Shown: positions 1-9,434 of the stretch, one piece after another
Layout: the number at the start of each line of letters is the position of its first letter
Numbering within the stretch: the first letter of the stretch is position 1
NCBI GenBank assembly: GCA_041392845.1
Contig: JAWKLG010000021.1
Span: forward strand, 1-64,000
Direction of reading: 5' to 3'
DNA length: 64,000 nucleotides
From: JAGQWW01 sp041392845
GTDB lineage: Bacteria > Bacteroidota > Bacteroidia > Chitinophagales > Saprospiraceae
Notes under the pieces: generated by a model
Seen by the model: only the letters and a program-made list of their open reading frames with translations
Databases searched by the model: none
Told to the model about the DNA's origin: nothing
Translations under genes and position numbers: made by a program

Positions 1-562
1 TGCGATGCATTTTTTGGCCATCCACTCCAACCGGAATGATCATCAAACCACCCACCTTTAGCTGTTGAACCAGATTTTTTGGAATCTCCCTGGCTCCGGC
101 GGTTACAATTATTCTATCAAAAGGAGCGTATTCGGGCAAACCTTTCCATCCATCCTTCCAAAAACAACGGATGTTGCCGTAACCCATATCCTTCAAAAGC
201 TCTGATGCTTTTTTAAACAATGCTTCCTGCCTTTCGACTGTAAAAACCCTGGCTCCCATCTCAGCCAGAATAGCCGCCTGATAACCTGAACCGGTACCAA
301 TTTCCAAAACATGCATCCTGGGTTCTATTTCCAACAACTCAGATTGATAGGCTACAGTATAGGGCTGAGAAATGGTTTGATCCTCCCCGATAGGAAAGGG
401 TTTGTCAACGTAGGCCCAATCCTGAAATGCAAGTTCCATAAAATAATGCCTGGGAACATTGGTCATGGCCTCCAAAACCCTTTGATCTTTGATTCCTTTT
501 TTAGAAAGACTCTCTACCAGTCTTCTCCGCATTCCCTTGTGTCGATAAGTATCTGTTGGCAA
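1..562 (-). CDS. pcm: Protein-L-isoaspartate O-methyltransferase (C-terminus cut by window edge)
   Basis: SAM-dependent cytosolic repair enzyme that methylates isoaspartyl residues in damaged proteins. About 187 codons are visible; the last part lies beyond the left edge. In order I read YRHKGMRRRLVESL, VPRHYFM, the SAM-binding motif I VLEIGTGSGYQAAIL, and PFDRIIVTAGA, all typical of the PCMT family. The first in-frame ATG is at 532, but homologues usually carry about ten residues ahead of it ending in YRHKG, so I prefer the TTG at 562; an in-frame stop lies just upstream. The gene is divergent from the phosphohexomutase gene with about 105 bp between them. Identity is firm; the exact start is inferred. 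Confidence 0.9.
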   Translation of the reverse strand, partial: MPTDTYRHKGMRRRLVESLSKKGIKDQRVLEAMTNVPRHYFMELAFQDWAYVDKPFPIGEDQTISQPYTVAYQSELLEIEPRMHVLEIGTGSGYQAAILAEMGARVFTVERQEALFKKASELLKDMGYGNIRCFWKDGWKGLPEYAPFDRIIVTAGAREIPKNLVQQLKVGGLMIIPVGVDGQKMHR

Positions 563-667
563 GGCTCTTTATTAATTTAAACTTTACAATTGAAGTGGTC
601 TTAATTTTTTAAATTCGCCACGAAGGAAATCAAATCTAATCAATCGAACCTAAAAAAGAATTGATTT

Positions 668-2065
668 ATGACCAAAATAAAATTTGGAACAGACGGATGG
701 AGAGCCATCATCGCCCAAGATTATACCGTAGATAATGTAAAAAGAGTTTCAGAAGGGACAGCTCTTTGGTTAAAAAATAAAAATGCGAAGCAGGTAGTTG
801 TAGGCCACGACTGCAGATTTGCCGGAGAATTATTTGCTGAAACAACAGCCAAAGTGCTTGGAAAGCATGGTTTGAAAGTAATCCTGGCAAAAGGATACGT
901 TTCTACACCTATGGTTTCATTGGGTGTTGCAAAAACCAATTCAGACTTGGGTGTAGTAATTACTGCCAGCCACAATCCACCTTCATACAATGGTTATAAA
1001 TTAAAATCAAACCTGGGCGGCCCAATGATTCCTTCAGAGGTTACTGAAGTTGAAGATTTGGTTCCGGATGCAGTTCCTGAAGGACTTCCAAGCCTGGAAG
1101 AAATGGAGAAAAACGGTTTGCTGGAATATGTAAACCTTGAAGATATGTACATCGATCATGTCGAAGCAAATTTTGACATGGACGCCATCAGAAATAGCAA
1201 TATAGGTGTGGGTTACGATGCCATGTACGGCGCCGGACAAAGAGCCATGAGAAGATTACTTCCCAACATAACGGCCTTGCACTGTGACGACAATCCCGGC
1301 TTCAAAGGACAGGCACCGGAACCCATTCACCGAAATTTGACAGAATTGTCAGAATTGATGGCCAACAATGCCAATTTGAAAGTAGGAATCGCCAACGATG
1401 GAGATGCGGACCGCATTGGTATGTACGATGCTTCAGGAAATTTCGTAGACTCCCACCATATCCTTTTGTTATTGTTGCTTTACATGCACAAATACAAAAA
1501 GCAATCGGGTAAGGTGGTCTTTACCTTTTCAGTTACTGACAAGATGAAAAAAATGGCAGAGCAATTTGGCTTGCCTTATGAAATCACAAAAATCGGATTC
1601 AAATACATCGCAGAAATCATGGCCAATGAAGATGTAATTGTAGGTGGCGAAGAGTCAGGTGGTTTGGCAGTGAAAGGTCATATTCCTGAGAGAGATGGTA
1701 TCTGGATTGGCATTATGGTGCTTGAATTCATGGCAAAAACCGGAAAAACATTGGAAGAATTGATTCAGGAAGTCTATGATGAGGTAGGCTCTTTTTCCTT
1801 CGATAGAGATGACCTGCATATTCTGGAAAGCCAAAAACAGGCAGTTATCCAAAACTGTCAAGCCAATAAATATTCAGCTTTCGGAAAATACCAGGTTGAA
1901 TCAACTGAAACTATTGATGGCTTTAAGTTTAACCTGGGCAATGAAAGTTGGTTGATGATAAGACCATCTGGTACGGAGCCCGTTTTACGTGTTTATGCTC
2001 AGGCACCGGATGCAAAAGCAGTAAGAGATATTTTAGATGCTGCGCAGGAAACGCTTTTTGCGTAG
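668..2065 (+). CDS. Phosphoglucomutase/phosphomannomutase family protein
   Basis: Cytosolic alpha-D-phosphohexomutase that moves a phosphate between C1 and C6 (or, in GlmM-type members, acts on glucosamine phosphate), feeding sugar nucleotides for the envelope. 465 residues, full length for the family. Catalytic serine loop TASHNPPSYNGYK with Ser101, magnesium loop DGDADR (Asp244, 246, 248), sugar-binding GGEESGG around Glu328-Ser330, and phosphate-binding RPSGTEP near residue 432 are all present. Starts with ATG; no clear Shine-Dalgarno site. It is a single gene followed by a hairpin terminator shared with the convergent LytTR gene. The substrate (glucose, mannose or glucosamine phosphate) cannot be decided from the motifs. 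Confidence 0.92.
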   Translation: MTKIKFGTDGWRAIIAQDYTVDNVKRVSEGTALWLKNKNAKQVVVGHDCRFAGELFAETTAKVLGKHGLKVILAKGYVSTPMVSLGVAKTNSDLGVVITASHNPPSYNGYKLKSNLGGPMIPSEVTEVEDLVPDAVPEGLPSLEEMEKNGLLEYVNLEDMYIDHVEANFDMDAIRNSNIGVGYDAMYGAGQRAMRRLLPNITALHCDDNPGFKGQAPEPIHRNLTELSELMANNANLKVGIANDGDADRIGMYDASGNFVDSHHILLLLLLYMHKYKKQSGKVVFTFSVTDKMKKMAEQFGLPYEITKIGFKYIAEIMANEDVIVGGEESGGLAVKGHIPERDGIWIGIMVLEFMAKTGKTLEELIQEVYDEVGSFSFDRDDLHILESQKQAVIQNCQANKYSAFGKYQVESTETIDGFKFNLGNESWLMIRPSGTEPVLRVYAQAPDAKAVRDILDAAQETLFA

Positions 2066-2084
2066 ACCAAAAAGGTAAATCATT

Positions 2085-2122
2085 AAAAAAACCGTCTGGA
2101 TTCCCTCCGGACCGTTTTTTTA
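2085..2122. terminator. Bidirectional intrinsic terminator
   Basis: A-run, GC stem with TTCCCT-type loop, then T-run: AAAAAAACCGTCTGG pairs with CCGGACCGTTTTTTT with one mismatch and one wobble. It lies between the convergent mutase and LytTR genes and has T-tracts in both directions. Confidence 0.8.
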
Positions 2123-2866
2123 TGTGGCTCCGATTTTCTCCATAAAGCTTTCTTTGCGGGTATCTGCCAGTGAAAGTTCTGTACCATCAATCAGACTGAT
2201 TTGTACTTTCCTTCCTTTTTGCATCTTTCTTACATACTTAAGATTGATGATATCGGTTCGGTTAATTCTAAAAAAATTGAATTCGTTCAAAATTTCTTCA
2301 TAGTATTTAAGAGTCTTGGAAACCAGATGGGTTTCGCCATTTTCAAGGTAAAACATGGTATAATTATTTTGGGCTTCACACCTGACGATGTCTTCCATGT
2401 CTACAAACACCAGGCCTTCCATAGTCGGAAGCGACACTTTTTCAAATACATTGTGAATGGTTTCCTTCAGCACTTGAAACTTTTGGCTATCCTTTTTTAT
2501 TAAAAGTTTTTCTTTAGCTCTTTCAATGGCAGGCCTTAATTCATCCAAATCAATTGGTTTAAGCAAGTAGTCTATTGCAGAAAGCTTAAATGCCTTTATT
2601 GCAAAGTGGTTATACGCCGTAGTAAAAATAATTTCAAAAGGTACTTCCTGGAAATAGTCTAACAATTCAAATCCGTTTTGTCCCGGCAACTCGATATCCA
2701 AGAACACCAGGTCTGGTTTTTTGGACTTAATCTCCTGCACAGCCGTTTCAACATTTTCACACTCTGCAATGATGAAAACTCCTTCACAAAAAGAGTTTAC
2801 CATATTAATAAGGGTCTGACGGCTCCTTTCCTCGTCCTCTACGACGATTGCTTTGAGTGTATCCAT
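2120..2866 (-). CDS. LytTR-family response regulator
   Basis: DNA-binding response regulator of the LytR/AlgR type. The receiver domain (residues 1-120) has the acidic pair Glu10/Asp11, phosphoacceptor Asp57 in FLDIELPG, and the LLKPID lysine. The C-terminal LytTR domain (about 145-248) shows EGLVFVDMEDIVRCEA, NYTMFYL and FFRINRTDIINL, typical of the beta-sheet DNA-binding fold. It lies 13 bp downstream of the propeller histidine kinase on the same strand, so the two form a two-component pair in one operon. No target genes can be named; the neighbours give no hint. Confidence 0.93.
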   Translation of the reverse strand: MDTLKAIVVEDEERSRQTLINMVNSFCEGVFIIAECENVETAVQEIKSKKPDLVFLDIELPGQNGFELLDYFQEVPFEIIFTTAYNHFAIKAFKLSAIDYLLKPIDLDELRPAIERAKEKLLIKKDSQKFQVLKETIHNVFEKVSLPTMEGLVFVDMEDIVRCEAQNNYTMFYLENGETHLVSKTLKYYEEILNEFNFFRINRTDIINLKYVRKMQKGRKVQISLIDGTELSLADTRKESFMEKIGAT

Positions 2867-2879
2867 AAATGCGCTAAGT

Positions 2880-5846
2880 TTAAAAGGTCAATTCAACCCG
2901 GGTGCCGGATGTATAACCGGAAACCTGAGAAAGATCTGTAATTTTAAAATAATTTAACAGTTCTACTTCCTCGATTGTAGTGTTATGCAAGATGGCTAAC
3001 CTTTCTTTTGCAGATTGAATTCCGGAAGATCTGTGATTGTCACCACGGTCCTGTTTTTTCATTTGGGCTGATTTATCCATACCAATCCCGTCATCTTCGA
3101 TTGTACATTTTAATCGATTATCTACAATTTCAAATTTAATATATAGCGAACCTTTGGCTTTTTTATGAAACAGTCCATGCCTGAAACTATTTTCTACCAG
3201 GGGTTGAATTATCAAAGGAGGAATCCTTATGAACTCCTTTTGTTCCTTCATTCCTTCTTCCAGTAGGATCTCAGTATGAACCTTTTCTCCAAAACGCAAA
3301 CTTTCCAGGTGTAAATACAAGTCCAGCAATTCAAGCTCTTCTTCCAGGCTTATGTCTTTTTCTTTAGATTGTTCAAAAATAAGTCGGATAAGTCTTGCAA
3401 ACTTTGCCAAATAACGCATGGCATTCTCCCCGTCACTAATGGTGAGATAATGCTGAATTGCATTCATTGCATTGAAAATAAAATGGGGATTCATCTGGGT
3501 TTGCAAGGCTTCCATCCGCAAGCGATTAACCCTTTCAGAAAAGTCCCGCTTCATTTTCTCACGCCTCTTAATATTTTGGTATCTGTTTTGGAAAATCAGC
3601 CATACTATTGCTATTGTTGTCAATAACAAGCCCAGATAAAACCACCAGGTTTGGTACCAGGGAGGTAGAATGGTGAATTTAAAGGTAGCCGGGTTTGAGC
3701 TTTTTATACCTTTGGCATTAATAGCCTTTACTTGAAATTCATACTTGCCGGGAACCAATCCAGGAAACTGTAATAAATTGGTTTGAGTTTTAACCCAATT
3801 TGAATCAAGTCCCAACATTCTGTATTCGTAAGATAGCCCTCCCTTTGAAATATAAGACAGACCAATGAACTCAAAGTTGAAGAAATTTTGATCATGATCG
3901 TAACTTCCATCAATAATGGCCTCCTTTCCACCCAATAAATAAGCAGAACTTATGAAAACAGGAGGGGAGACTGAAAATCCGGTATCGCCTTCATTGGTTA
4001 AAGAAATCAGGCCTTTTTCTGTTCCAAGAAAAACTTTATTGTTAAGACATTTTACATGATGTACTTCATTTGTTGGTAAACCATTGGATTTATTGAAAAC
4101 TTCAATATTTCTTGACAAAGGATCTAAATGGAATAGGCCATTTGGAGTACCTACCCAAAAGTTGTTATCATCATCAAAATCAAAATCCCAACAATACAAA
4201 GACAGGCCCGGGTAATCTTCATTTAATGAATAGTCCACCTTTTCATCCTTTAGCTTAAAAATCCCCAGCCCATTACATCCTATCCATAAATTTCCTTTCG
4301 TATCCGAAAGAATGTTGGTGATGTTTCCATTGAAATCCTTTCCATCCGAATAGGAGATTTTACTAACCTTTCCATTTTTATAAATATAAACACCAAGAAA
4401 AGTACCAATGATTATGGTGCCATCTTCTTTTTGATAAAGCTTATAAGTCCTTTTTTTAAGAATCGGTTCGTATAAATAGAGATTATTTAAAATCTCACCT
4501 GCCTTATAATTTACTTTCTTTATGGTCGAATAGTTTCCTATAAATAATGTATCCTCCACCAGCAAAAGGTCTTTCGTAGCGTGAGGTTTGGGATAAATAA
4601 TTTTTGATTTTCCCGGATTTTCCCTGTTATAGTCTCTAATCTCAATATTGGTACCAACCAAATATAATTGCTCATTATTTTTTACCCTTTTTATAACACT
4701 TATATTGTTCTTGCCTGGGAAGGAAAAGCTTTCAGCAGATGTTTTGTCGATAAATCCAATTCTAGGCCCGGTTAATCCTACTGCTAACTCTGTATCCTGG
4801 ACTTTATCTAAGGAAGTGACGCTCTCTTTAAAAACAAGACCATTATTAAGATTAGGAATTATGATCACGCCATCACTATTGGTTAGAAGCCATAAATTAC
4901 CTTCTTTATCTTTTAACCCATGATTGAATTCAAATTCAGGAAGGTAAAGACCTGAGTATTCAACTTTATTTAAAATTCGAAATCCACTTTGAAATAGAAT
5001 GATCGATTTATTCCCAAATGGAATTACATAATTGATTCTATTATTAAAGTTTGGACTAAATAATTTCACAATCGTATCCTTACTTATCTGAAAAACTTCT
5101 AACCTTTCATGGTAATAAACATGAAATTCATCTCTATTGGGATCTGAATAAAAATTGAACCTGCCTTCCTTATAATTAATTCTGATTTTAGAATTTGAAA
5201 GGTCAAAATCACCCTTAATCAAAGAGTCAATTGGAAGGATAATTCGATAAATATCGAAAGGACTATTTAAATTTTCTCTTTTTTCAAAGAAAACTGCAGA
5301 GACTTCATTTTCTCTGTAAAACGAAGGGTAAATTTTATAAAAAACCTTTGGCTGCTGAAGAATGGTAATGCTGTCTCCTGTAGATTTTGAGTGTAAAGGT
5401 TTTATCAGAAGTGACCCTGAAGTAACATTATTATTGTCAGAAAGTCCAACAATCAAATTCTCCTCAGTGGCATAAAAGCAAGTTAAGGCAAAGGGATCAT
5501 ATTTTTGAATATCAAATATTAACTTGCATGAATCACCCTCAACCTTAAAGATTTGGCCACTTAAATTATTGAACCAAACTCGGTTGCTTCTATCAACCTG
5601 AAGGTTGAATATCTCATTATCCAACATTTCTGGGTTCGAATAACTTTTAAACCCCTTGCCATCAAATCGGGTTATCCCATTGGAAGTTCCAATCCATATG
5701 AACCCAAGAGAATCCTGGGCTATATTGTAAGAAGTATTACTCGGCAACCCATCTTCATCGGTCAATTGCCAATACAAGGGATCCTGCCCTTGAACATCAA
5801 AACAAAGGAGGAAAAAAAAGGAAAAAAATATAACAATTCGCAACAT
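2880..5846 (-). CDS. Periplasmic-propeller sensor histidine kinase (LytS/His_kinase type)
   Basis: Membrane sensor kinase of 988 residues. A signal peptide (about 1-20) is followed by a long Reg_prop-type beta-propeller with repeated blades such as DSLGFIWIGTSNGITRFDG and DTKGNLWIGCNGLGIF, a Y_Y_Y domain ending near 720 (PGKYEFQVKAINAKG), one transmembrane helix (WWFYLGLLLTTIAIVWLIF) and a short coiled linker. The His_kinase domain follows, with phosphoacceptor His788 in QMNPHFIFN, then the ATPase region with PLVENSFRHG and DDGIGMD. This is the usual Bacteroidota layout of a propeller sensor paired with a LytTR regulator; the ligand is unknown. The first ATG directly precedes the signal peptide. 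Confidence 0.93.
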   Translation of the reverse strand: MLRIVIFFSFFFLLCFDVQGQDPLYWQLTDEDGLPSNTSYNIAQDSLGFIWIGTSNGITRFDGKGFKSYSNPEMLDNEIFNLQVDRSNRVWFNNLSGQIFKVEGDSCKLIFDIQKYDPFALTCFYATEENLIVGLSDNNNVTSGSLLIKPLHSKSTGDSITILQQPKVFYKIYPSFYRENEVSAVFFEKRENLNSPFDIYRIILPIDSLIKGDFDLSNSKIRINYKEGRFNFYSDPNRDEFHVYYHERLEVFQISKDTIVKLFSPNFNNRINYVIPFGNKSIILFQSGFRILNKVEYSGLYLPEFEFNHGLKDKEGNLWLLTNSDGVIIIPNLNNGLVFKESVTSLDKVQDTELAVGLTGPRIGFIDKTSAESFSFPGKNNISVIKRVKNNEQLYLVGTNIEIRDYNRENPGKSKIIYPKPHATKDLLLVEDTLFIGNYSTIKKVNYKAGEILNNLYLYEPILKKRTYKLYQKEDGTIIIGTFLGVYIYKNGKVSKISYSDGKDFNGNITNILSDTKGNLWIGCNGLGIFKLKDEKVDYSLNEDYPGLSLYCWDFDFDDDNNFWVGTPNGLFHLDPLSRNIEVFNKSNGLPTNEVHHVKCLNNKVFLGTEKGLISLTNEGDTGFSVSPPVFISSAYLLGGKEAIIDGSYDHDQNFFNFEFIGLSYISKGGLSYEYRMLGLDSNWVKTQTNLLQFPGLVPGKYEFQVKAINAKGIKSSNPATFKFTILPPWYQTWWFYLGLLLTTIAIVWLIFQNRYQNIKRREKMKRDFSERVNRLRMEALQTQMNPHFIFNAMNAIQHYLTISDGENAMRYLAKFARLIRLIFEQSKEKDISLEEELELLDLYLHLESLRFGEKVHTEILLEEGMKEQKEFIRIPPLIIQPLVENSFRHGLFHKKAKGSLYIKFEIVDNRLKCTIEDDGIGMDKSAQMKKQDRGDNHRSSGIQSAKERLAILHNTTIEEVELLNYFKITDLSQVSGYTSGTRVELTF

Positions 5847-5859
5847 AGTCCCTTTGGCC

Positions 5860-5867
5860 CAAATTTA
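5860..5867 (-). promoter_or_regulatory. Candidate -7 box for the histidine kinase operon
   Basis: On the minus strand the bases read TAAATTTG, a full match to the Bacteroidota -7 box TAnnTTTG, 13 bp ahead of the start codon. No convincing TTG -33 element is found at the usual spacing, so this is tentative. Confidence 0.35.
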
Positions 5868-6049
5868 ATTGAATTCATTTTTGGTTTACTAAACCAATTC
5901 CCTGATTCACCCAAAATAAACACCTGTTCACTAAATAGCTTGAAAAACTTGTGTTACGGTGCTTACTTTTGAATCATAATTGTTTCGGGCACAATAAAGA
6001 CAGAACTCTAAAGCCAAAAAATCTATAAACTAAAATTGCACTGAAAACT

Positions 6050-6084
6050 AAAATTGGCAACCCCCTCCGGGTTGCTTTTTTTTA
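6050..6084 (-). terminator. Terminator after the DUF4249 gene
   Basis: A 7-bp perfect stem GCAACCC/GGGTTGC with a 5-nt loop starts 6 bp after the stop codon of the DUF4249 gene. On the minus strand the T-tract is interrupted (CAATTTTAGTTTT); on the plus strand it is a clean T8. Confidence 0.65.
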
Positions 6085-6948
6085 TTTTCTTATTACCGTT
6101 GTCGTTCTCGAATAGGTAAGTCCGGTAAATATACCCAAAGGATTCGAACTTCCACTAACATTACTAACAATCGTGCTTGGTTGACCAAATGGATTCAAAT
6201 CAGCAGAAGAAGCATTGAAAACACTTTCCAAATAGTCATAATAGGCCGGACTAATATGGTAAACTGTGTTGATGACCGAATCTCCTTCAGGAAAATTAAA
6301 GCCGGTTCCAAAGGTGATCAAACTATTGTCTATCAACTTATCGTTGGTTATAAAATCCTGATCAGGAAAACTATCCGTCAAACTGTTCCAATGCAATTGT
6401 CTTCTAAAGAAATTTTCACTGTTTACATCCGGATCCGTTAAATAAGTCAAAACCCTGGCCAGCGTATCCTTTGGTCTACCTGTTTCAGGAAACTGAACGA
6501 CCACGCTGTCAATTGCAATCGCCGGTAACATCCTGGTGGTTCCTCCAATCGTCGTTCCGTCTTTCAAAACAATCTCCAACTCAAATTCATTCTCGAAATC
6601 CTCTGGCACAATCATTTCATTTCCATAATTGTACACCTTAAAATTATTCGGATCTATATAATTTCCCTCCTCCAAAGGAATTATCATTCCATTGTATCGA
6701 ATATTGACTGTGGCCTCTTTTTCTAAAATATTGTCAATAAAATTAAAAATACTGGTATCAAAAGGGGCAAAATAACTGGAACTCCTGGTCAACAATAATC
6801 TGAATGGCTCACCTGGTTGAAGATAACATTCAACCACGGGTTGGTCACTGTATTCAGGCAACTCCAAATCAATTTCCTTTTCCAAATTACAGGAGCTCAC
6901 CAACAATCCTACAAAAAATACTGGGATAATATATTTAAGGTATTTCAT
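6082..6948 (-). CDS. DUF4249 family lipoprotein
   Basis: Predicted lipoprotein of 288 residues. A signal peptide ends in lipobox VSSC (Cys20), followed by the DUF4249 pattern IDLELPEYSDQPVVECYL and PGEPFRLLLTRSSSYF. In Bacteroidota, DUF4249 proteins are encoded beside TonB-dependent receptors and are thought to be receptor-associated surface or periplasmic partners; the substrate is not known. The gene starts 13 bp after the stop of the TonB receptor, so the two form an operon. A second DUF4249 gene lies upstream of the receptor; the two differ clearly in sequence. Confidence 0.85.
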   Translation of the reverse strand: MKYLKYIIPVFFVGLLVSSCNLEKEIDLELPEYSDQPVVECYLQPGEPFRLLLTRSSSYFAPFDTSIFNFIDNILEKEATVNIRYNGMIIPLEEGNYIDPNNFKVYNYGNEMIVPEDFENEFELEIVLKDGTTIGGTTRMLPAIAIDSVVVQFPETGRPKDTLARVLTYLTDPDVNSENFFRRQLHWNSLTDSFPDQDFITNDKLIDNSLITFGTGFNFPEGDSVINTVYHISPAYYDYLESVFNASSADLNPFGQPSTIVSNVSGSSNPLGIFTGLTYSRTTTVIRK

Positions 6949-6961
6949 TTTCCTTTGTTTT

Positions 6962-9310
6962 TTAAAATTTGAAATTCCAGGTCAAGGCTGGTAAAATGGG
7001 AAACAAGGACACCTGCTTAGCTTTGAATCCTTCCGGAATCCTTAAGGTACCGTTCGGGTCTTCTTCTCCTTCCTTGTATTGTGGTTCTATGTAAACAAAA
7101 AATGCATTTCGCCTGTCGTAAGCATTCACCACACTCAGGGTGATATCACTTTCCCCCCATTTGGGAAACAATTTATAAATGACACTCACATCCAACCTGT
7201 GAAAATCTGACAATCGGACATCATTCCTGTCTCCATAAACCGGAACTGCCACCTGTGGATCCACTCCCGGAACATCCTGGAAAGTATACCTTCCTCTAGG
7301 CAACCAGGTCAGATCTCCGGAACCAAATACCCAGGTAGCTCCTGCTGACCATCTTCGGCTGATTTCATACATCGCCACTACACTGATATCATGTCTTCTG
7401 TCATACCTCGGTGAAAAATACCGGCCATTCATCACTGTTCCTTTTGGGCCTTCAAATTCTCCTCTTCTTATCAAAGACAAAGTATAACCTATCCAACCGG
7501 TCAACTTTCCTTCTTTTTTCTCAATGCTGATCTCACCACCATATGCATACCCTTTTCCAAATACAAACTCCTGCTCTAAATCGTCATTGGCAAACAATTC
7601 TGCACCATCTATGAAATCCACCTGATTATCCAGCCATTTATAGAAGTATTCATTCGTAAGGAACAACTTGGTTCCTCCCAGATTAAACAAATATGAAAAG
7701 CCTGCTGCTACCTGATCCGATAATTGTGGCTTTACATTTTCAGTCGAAGGATACCAAACATCAGTGGGAAGTGAAATTCCGGAATTGCTCACAAGATGTA
7801 CATACTGATACATCCTTGCATAACTGGCCTTCACAGATAGATTGGATGTCCATTTAAAATTGGAAGCAAATCTGGGCTCTACCCCATAATAAAAGGTCCC
7901 GTCATTGCTAAAGGCTGATAAACGAAGTCCTCCATTCAAGGTAAGTCTCGGCGACACATCAAAGTCATCGGATATATATGCTCCGTATTCCATGGCATCA
8001 TAATTTTGCCCGGCAGAGAAAGAGATATTTCCATCATCAGAACCTGCTTTTAAACGTCCTACCGTAAATTGATGATAAGTTGCATTGGCACCATATCGAA
8101 GCGTATTGCGGTCGTTCAGATTTTGATAAAAATCTGTTTTGAAGTTCAAATCCTTAATGTTTGAATTCAAATCAAAAGAAAATCCGGTTACCTGATTCAA
8201 GATTTGGTATCGGTAATCCGAGAAGGTAACGGTGGTATTATTAAACAACCTTGGCGAGAAAGTGTGGTTCCATCTGGCCGTACCGGTTGCATTACCCCAA
8301 TCAAATCCAAAATCAAAAAAGTCACTGTCGAAGGAAAACTTATCCCTTCCAAAATAGCCGCTTAAAAAGAGGTGGTCCTTTTCCGTGATTTGAAAATTCA
8401 CTTTGGTATTCAAATCATAGAAATAGTAACCAGGAATCAAATTGGCATCCGGTTTATCTTCATTTGCCTTGTTTACCAATCCGGTGATCAAGTCAACATA
8501 AGTCCTTCTTCCTGAAACGATAAAAGAAGATTTACCTTTTTGAATAGGTCCTTCCAATGTAAGCCTGGAAGAAATAAGTCCAATTCCTCCTGACCCTGAA
8601 AACTTTTTATTGTTTCCTTCTTTCAATTTTACATCAATTACAGACGATAGTCTTCCTCCATACTGTGCCGGAAAACCCCCTTTGTAGAGTTTTAAATCCT
8701 TAACAGCGTCGGTATTGAAGGTGCTAAAAAATCCAAATAAGTGATTAGGATTATAAACCAAAGCCTCGTCCAATACAATTAGGTTTTGATCCGGACCACC
8801 ACCCCTAACAAACAATCCTGTAGTACCTTCTCCCCCACTTGGAATTCCCGGTTTCAATTGAATGGTTCTCAATATGTCCGTTTCACCCAGAATGGCAGGA
8901 AGCATTTTTACTTCTTTGGTTGTCAATGCTTCCACACTCATCTCTGTACTTCTCAATTGTTCTTCATAAGAATTGGCTTTTACTACCACTTCGTCTAACT
9001 GAACTCCGGTTCCAAGTTCTATGTCTTTTTCCAAATTTGCCTTTAAAAAGAAAGTATAAGTCTGGTTTTGAAATCCAACGTAACTGTAGACAACTTCTAC
9101 AGAATCAAAAGCCGGAACTTGAAGGGAATAAAATCCATATTCATTGGTGGTAGTACCGCTACCGGAGCTGGGTATAAATACAGATGCTCCAATCAGTGTC
9201 TCACCGGTTTCAGCATCCTTTAACTTTCCACTCAGTGTAAATTGCTCTTGTCCAAATATTACTGCAGCAAAAAGCAGAAATTTTGCAACCAAAATTGGTT
9301 TTAGGGGCAT
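6962..9310 (-). CDS. TonB-dependent receptor with carboxypeptidase-regulatory-like N-terminus
   Basis: Outer-membrane importer of 782 residues powered by TonB. Signal peptide (about 1-20), then a CarboxypepD_reg-like domain (LSGKLKDAETGETLIGASV through YSYVGFQNQ, about 24-105), plug domain with LDEVVVKANSYEEQ and GLFVRGGGPDQNLIVLD (about 110-230), then a beta-barrel ending in ALTWNFKF with the terminal aromatic residue typical of outer-membrane barrels. It is shorter than SusC proteins, and no SusD is present; instead DUF4249 genes lie on both sides. The cargo is unknown. A well-placed TAnnTTTG promoter box lies upstream. Confidence 0.93.
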   Translation of the reverse strand: MPLKPILVAKFLLFAAVIFGQEQFTLSGKLKDAETGETLIGASVFIPSSGSGTTTNEYGFYSLQVPAFDSVEVVYSYVGFQNQTYTFFLKANLEKDIELGTGVQLDEVVVKANSYEEQLRSTEMSVEALTTKEVKMLPAILGETDILRTIQLKPGIPSGGEGTTGLFVRGGGPDQNLIVLDEALVYNPNHLFGFFSTFNTDAVKDLKLYKGGFPAQYGGRLSSVIDVKLKEGNNKKFSGSGGIGLISSRLTLEGPIQKGKSSFIVSGRRTYVDLITGLVNKANEDKPDANLIPGYYFYDLNTKVNFQITEKDHLFLSGYFGRDKFSFDSDFFDFGFDWGNATGTARWNHTFSPRLFNNTTVTFSDYRYQILNQVTGFSFDLNSNIKDLNFKTDFYQNLNDRNTLRYGANATYHQFTVGRLKAGSDDGNISFSAGQNYDAMEYGAYISDDFDVSPRLTLNGGLRLSAFSNDGTFYYGVEPRFASNFKWTSNLSVKASYARMYQYVHLVSNSGISLPTDVWYPSTENVKPQLSDQVAAGFSYLFNLGGTKLFLTNEYFYKWLDNQVDFIDGAELFANDDLEQEFVFGKGYAYGGEISIEKKEGKLTGWIGYTLSLIRRGEFEGPKGTVMNGRYFSPRYDRRHDISVVAMYEISRRWSAGATWVFGSGDLTWLPRGRYTFQDVPGVDPQVAVPVYGDRNDVRLSDFHRLDVSVIYKLFPKWGESDITLSVVNAYDRRNAFFVYIEPQYKEGEEDPNGTLRIPEGFKAKQVSLFPILPALTWNFKF

Positions 9311-9380
9311 TTTATAAAATTTTTATTCGGAACATAGTCCTTTTTGTAAAGAATTGATTTTCAAATAAATAACGAGGGTG

Positions 9381-9413
9381 CAAACATAAATTACACCAGA
9401 CTAATAAGACCAA
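9381..9413 (-). promoter_or_regulatory. Candidate promoter of the TonB receptor operon
   Basis: On the minus strand: TTG (9411-9413), 22 bp, then TATGTTTG (9381-9388), a full -7 match to TAnnTTTG with near-consensus spacing. The predicted leader to the start codon is about 65 nt. Confidence 0.5.
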
Positions 9414-9434
9414 AAATTCTACAAATGGTTTATT

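Noticed and set aside
311..580. 89-codon plus-strand frame over pcm
   Set aside because: It is the antisense shadow of a gene with clear PCMT motifs.
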